Assembly (NCBI RefSeq): GCF_964340395.1
Contig: NC_135550.1
Location: 30,396,676-30,460,675, forward strand
Direction: 5' to 3'
From: Glandiceps talaboti
Lineage: Eukaryota > Hemichordata > Enteropneusta > Spengelidae
DNA length: 64,000 nucleotides
This document shows, piece after piece, positions 62,440 to 64,000 of this stretch. The notes beneath the pieces are model-generated. The model did no database searches. It was given only the letters and a program-made list of their open reading frames with translations, and was not told the DNA's origin. Position 1 is the first letter of the stretch, and each line of letters starts with the position of its first letter. The translations under genes and the position numbers were made by a program.

Positions 62440-64000
62440 CTGGTAAAAGTAGCTTCCACAATTACATGAATTCTACTACATGTATTACGCAAGGACACGC
62501 AACAGTCGTTTTCCATTAATTGTATACAAATACAAACCTTCGATACCTACATTTTTACATCTTATATTCTTATACACTGTTTATATACCCCTCCAATGTA
62601 ATTTATTTTACCGTGCTATTACCAAGCATGTATTTTTGTTATTCAGTCGGATGGGATAGAGGTTTATGTCACTCATTATCCATAGCCTCGGTCGATCATG
62701 TAAATTGCCACACCCAGTTCAAACTAAGTATACTGGTTCTCACACAAGCAATCCTGATTACCGTTATTACGCTGCAAGTTCCTTATTTTGCTCATGAGAC
62801 ATCGAAGTTCGAGTGCATCCCATGATTTTCCCTACTCAAGTTTGAAATAGATTGGCAAAGTAAGCTTTCTATTTGTATTAATGGATTATTAATCTTATGT
62901 TGTTTTTGCGTTCTTTTGTTCAGGTGAGTAAATGTCACCATTGCTCAAGGCGAGATTGGTGTATGGTCACAGGTTGTATGTGCATAACTTTCATTTCCTA
63001 CTCTACGTCATTTCCTATCACATGCTCCGTCAAACCACGAAGATAAAGAATTAAATATAATGGGTTTTCCGAGTAGCGTATGTGATCTTTCATCATGGGT
63101 TGACGTGCATTAATACAATACTAAAATAATTGCATTTCAATCTATGATATTGTAATTTGCGGTACGTTAGTATTTGCCATTTGTGAGTTTAGGATACAAA
63201 TGCACTTTCCAATCTTTATTGATAGTGACTTCTCACTGACTGTGTCAATGTTGGGCATTAGAAGAAGAAACAGCAAACATAGCTTGAAATACAAAATTAC
63301 CACTTCACTGTATCAAACCTTTCTGAAGTAAGTCAGTTTGTAAAATTTGATTATTGAACTCATGCAGTCTGAATTATCATTACCCCGTACCCTCACCATG
63401 TATAATAATTCTATGAACGACGTTTCTCGCAGCCATCTTTTGAATCAAGTGAATTCGATTTAAGGACAATATCGCGACAGAATGTACGCATCATACTACA
63501 TTATATATTCAATATGCGTCTCAAAATGTAAATAACTTAATTTCGTGAATTTCAGTCTCTAAACCGTTTTTAAGGCCTGTTAAATGCTAAATATGTTGTA
63601 CTCATCAAGGAAGGTGTTTCTAAATGTCTATTGCGTCCTAATTAATTTAACTGTTCTTAATTGTTAATTCATCTACGTGTCACCATTTCAACCGAGACTA
63701 TATATCTTCAAGGTTAACCTTTCTTGCCAGGTATTACAGCCTACTATAAAGGAAGAGATATGAGTGTTTAACAGATATACCAAAATACCAGATACAGTAA
63801 GTGCTCCATAAAGACTCACAGAGACAAAGTCCCATATACTCTTAGTTTTACGTATAGTTAAAGATGTGTTCATATTCAAGTGTTACTCGAAAAACACACT
63901 GCTTTAGTCTTAGACTAATCATAAAGGCCATTATGTTTATTCATTGCCACTTTTATCATATATTTATATTCACATTTTGTACATTTATGTACATTTGCAA
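62440..64000. other. No supported gene
   Basis: An open frame at 62520-62825 (101 codons, plus strand) shows no motif I know. The rest of the right edge has no recognisable feature. Confidence 0.35.

Overview
This window is animal nuclear DNA: AT-rich, with GT-AG introns, conserved exon phases, many microsatellites and decayed non-LTR and Penelope-like retroelements. Prokaryotic features (operons, Shine-Dalgarno sites, CRISPR, phage genes) are absent. Gene content and repeat style suggest a marine bilaterian invertebrate. I lean towards an invertebrate deuterostome (hemichordate or lancelet type), but the species cannot be fixed from the sequence alone.

Gene block (about 3.0-20.3 kb). Three genes could be reconstructed exon by exon, with all phases closing. 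(1) 3017-8115, plus strand: seven exons of a YeeE/YedE (Sulf_transp, TsuA-like) membrane transporter, missing only its extreme N-terminus. (2) 8387-15541, minus strand: a complete ten-exon TAF1A, an RNA polymerase I SL1/TIF-IB subunit of 443 aa. It is convergent with gene 1, and the poly(A) signals imply overlapping 3' UTRs. (3) 18783-20243, plus strand: a two-exon MCFD2, the secretory EF-hand cargo-receptor subunit, 150 aa. TAF1A and MCFD2 diverge from a 3.2 kb spacer that holds two large foldback structures and a MITE-like element.

Left flank (1-3.0 kb). A LINE 3' fragment and a Penelope-like GIY-YIG fragment, the latter split by a nested insertion.

Right part (about 22.7-64 kb). No gene could be named. 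It holds retroelement remnants (23.7, 48.1 and 52.4 kb), dispersed repeats (39.8, 50.6 and 57.4 kb), long microsatellites, and a scatter of coding-like open stretches and exon-like ATG-to-donor segments. The most interesting are an exon-like module present in two or three diverged copies (41.8, 46.2 and 49.5 kb), a 149-codon open exon candidate at 22.85 kb, and a low-stop-density block at 30.5-31.6 kb.

At large scale, CpG is strongly depleted across the three-gene block but near its expected frequency from about 22.7 kb onward. This is the mosaic expected if the housekeeping block is germline-methylated and the rest is not. I found no recognisable defence system, selfish-gene system or intact virus.
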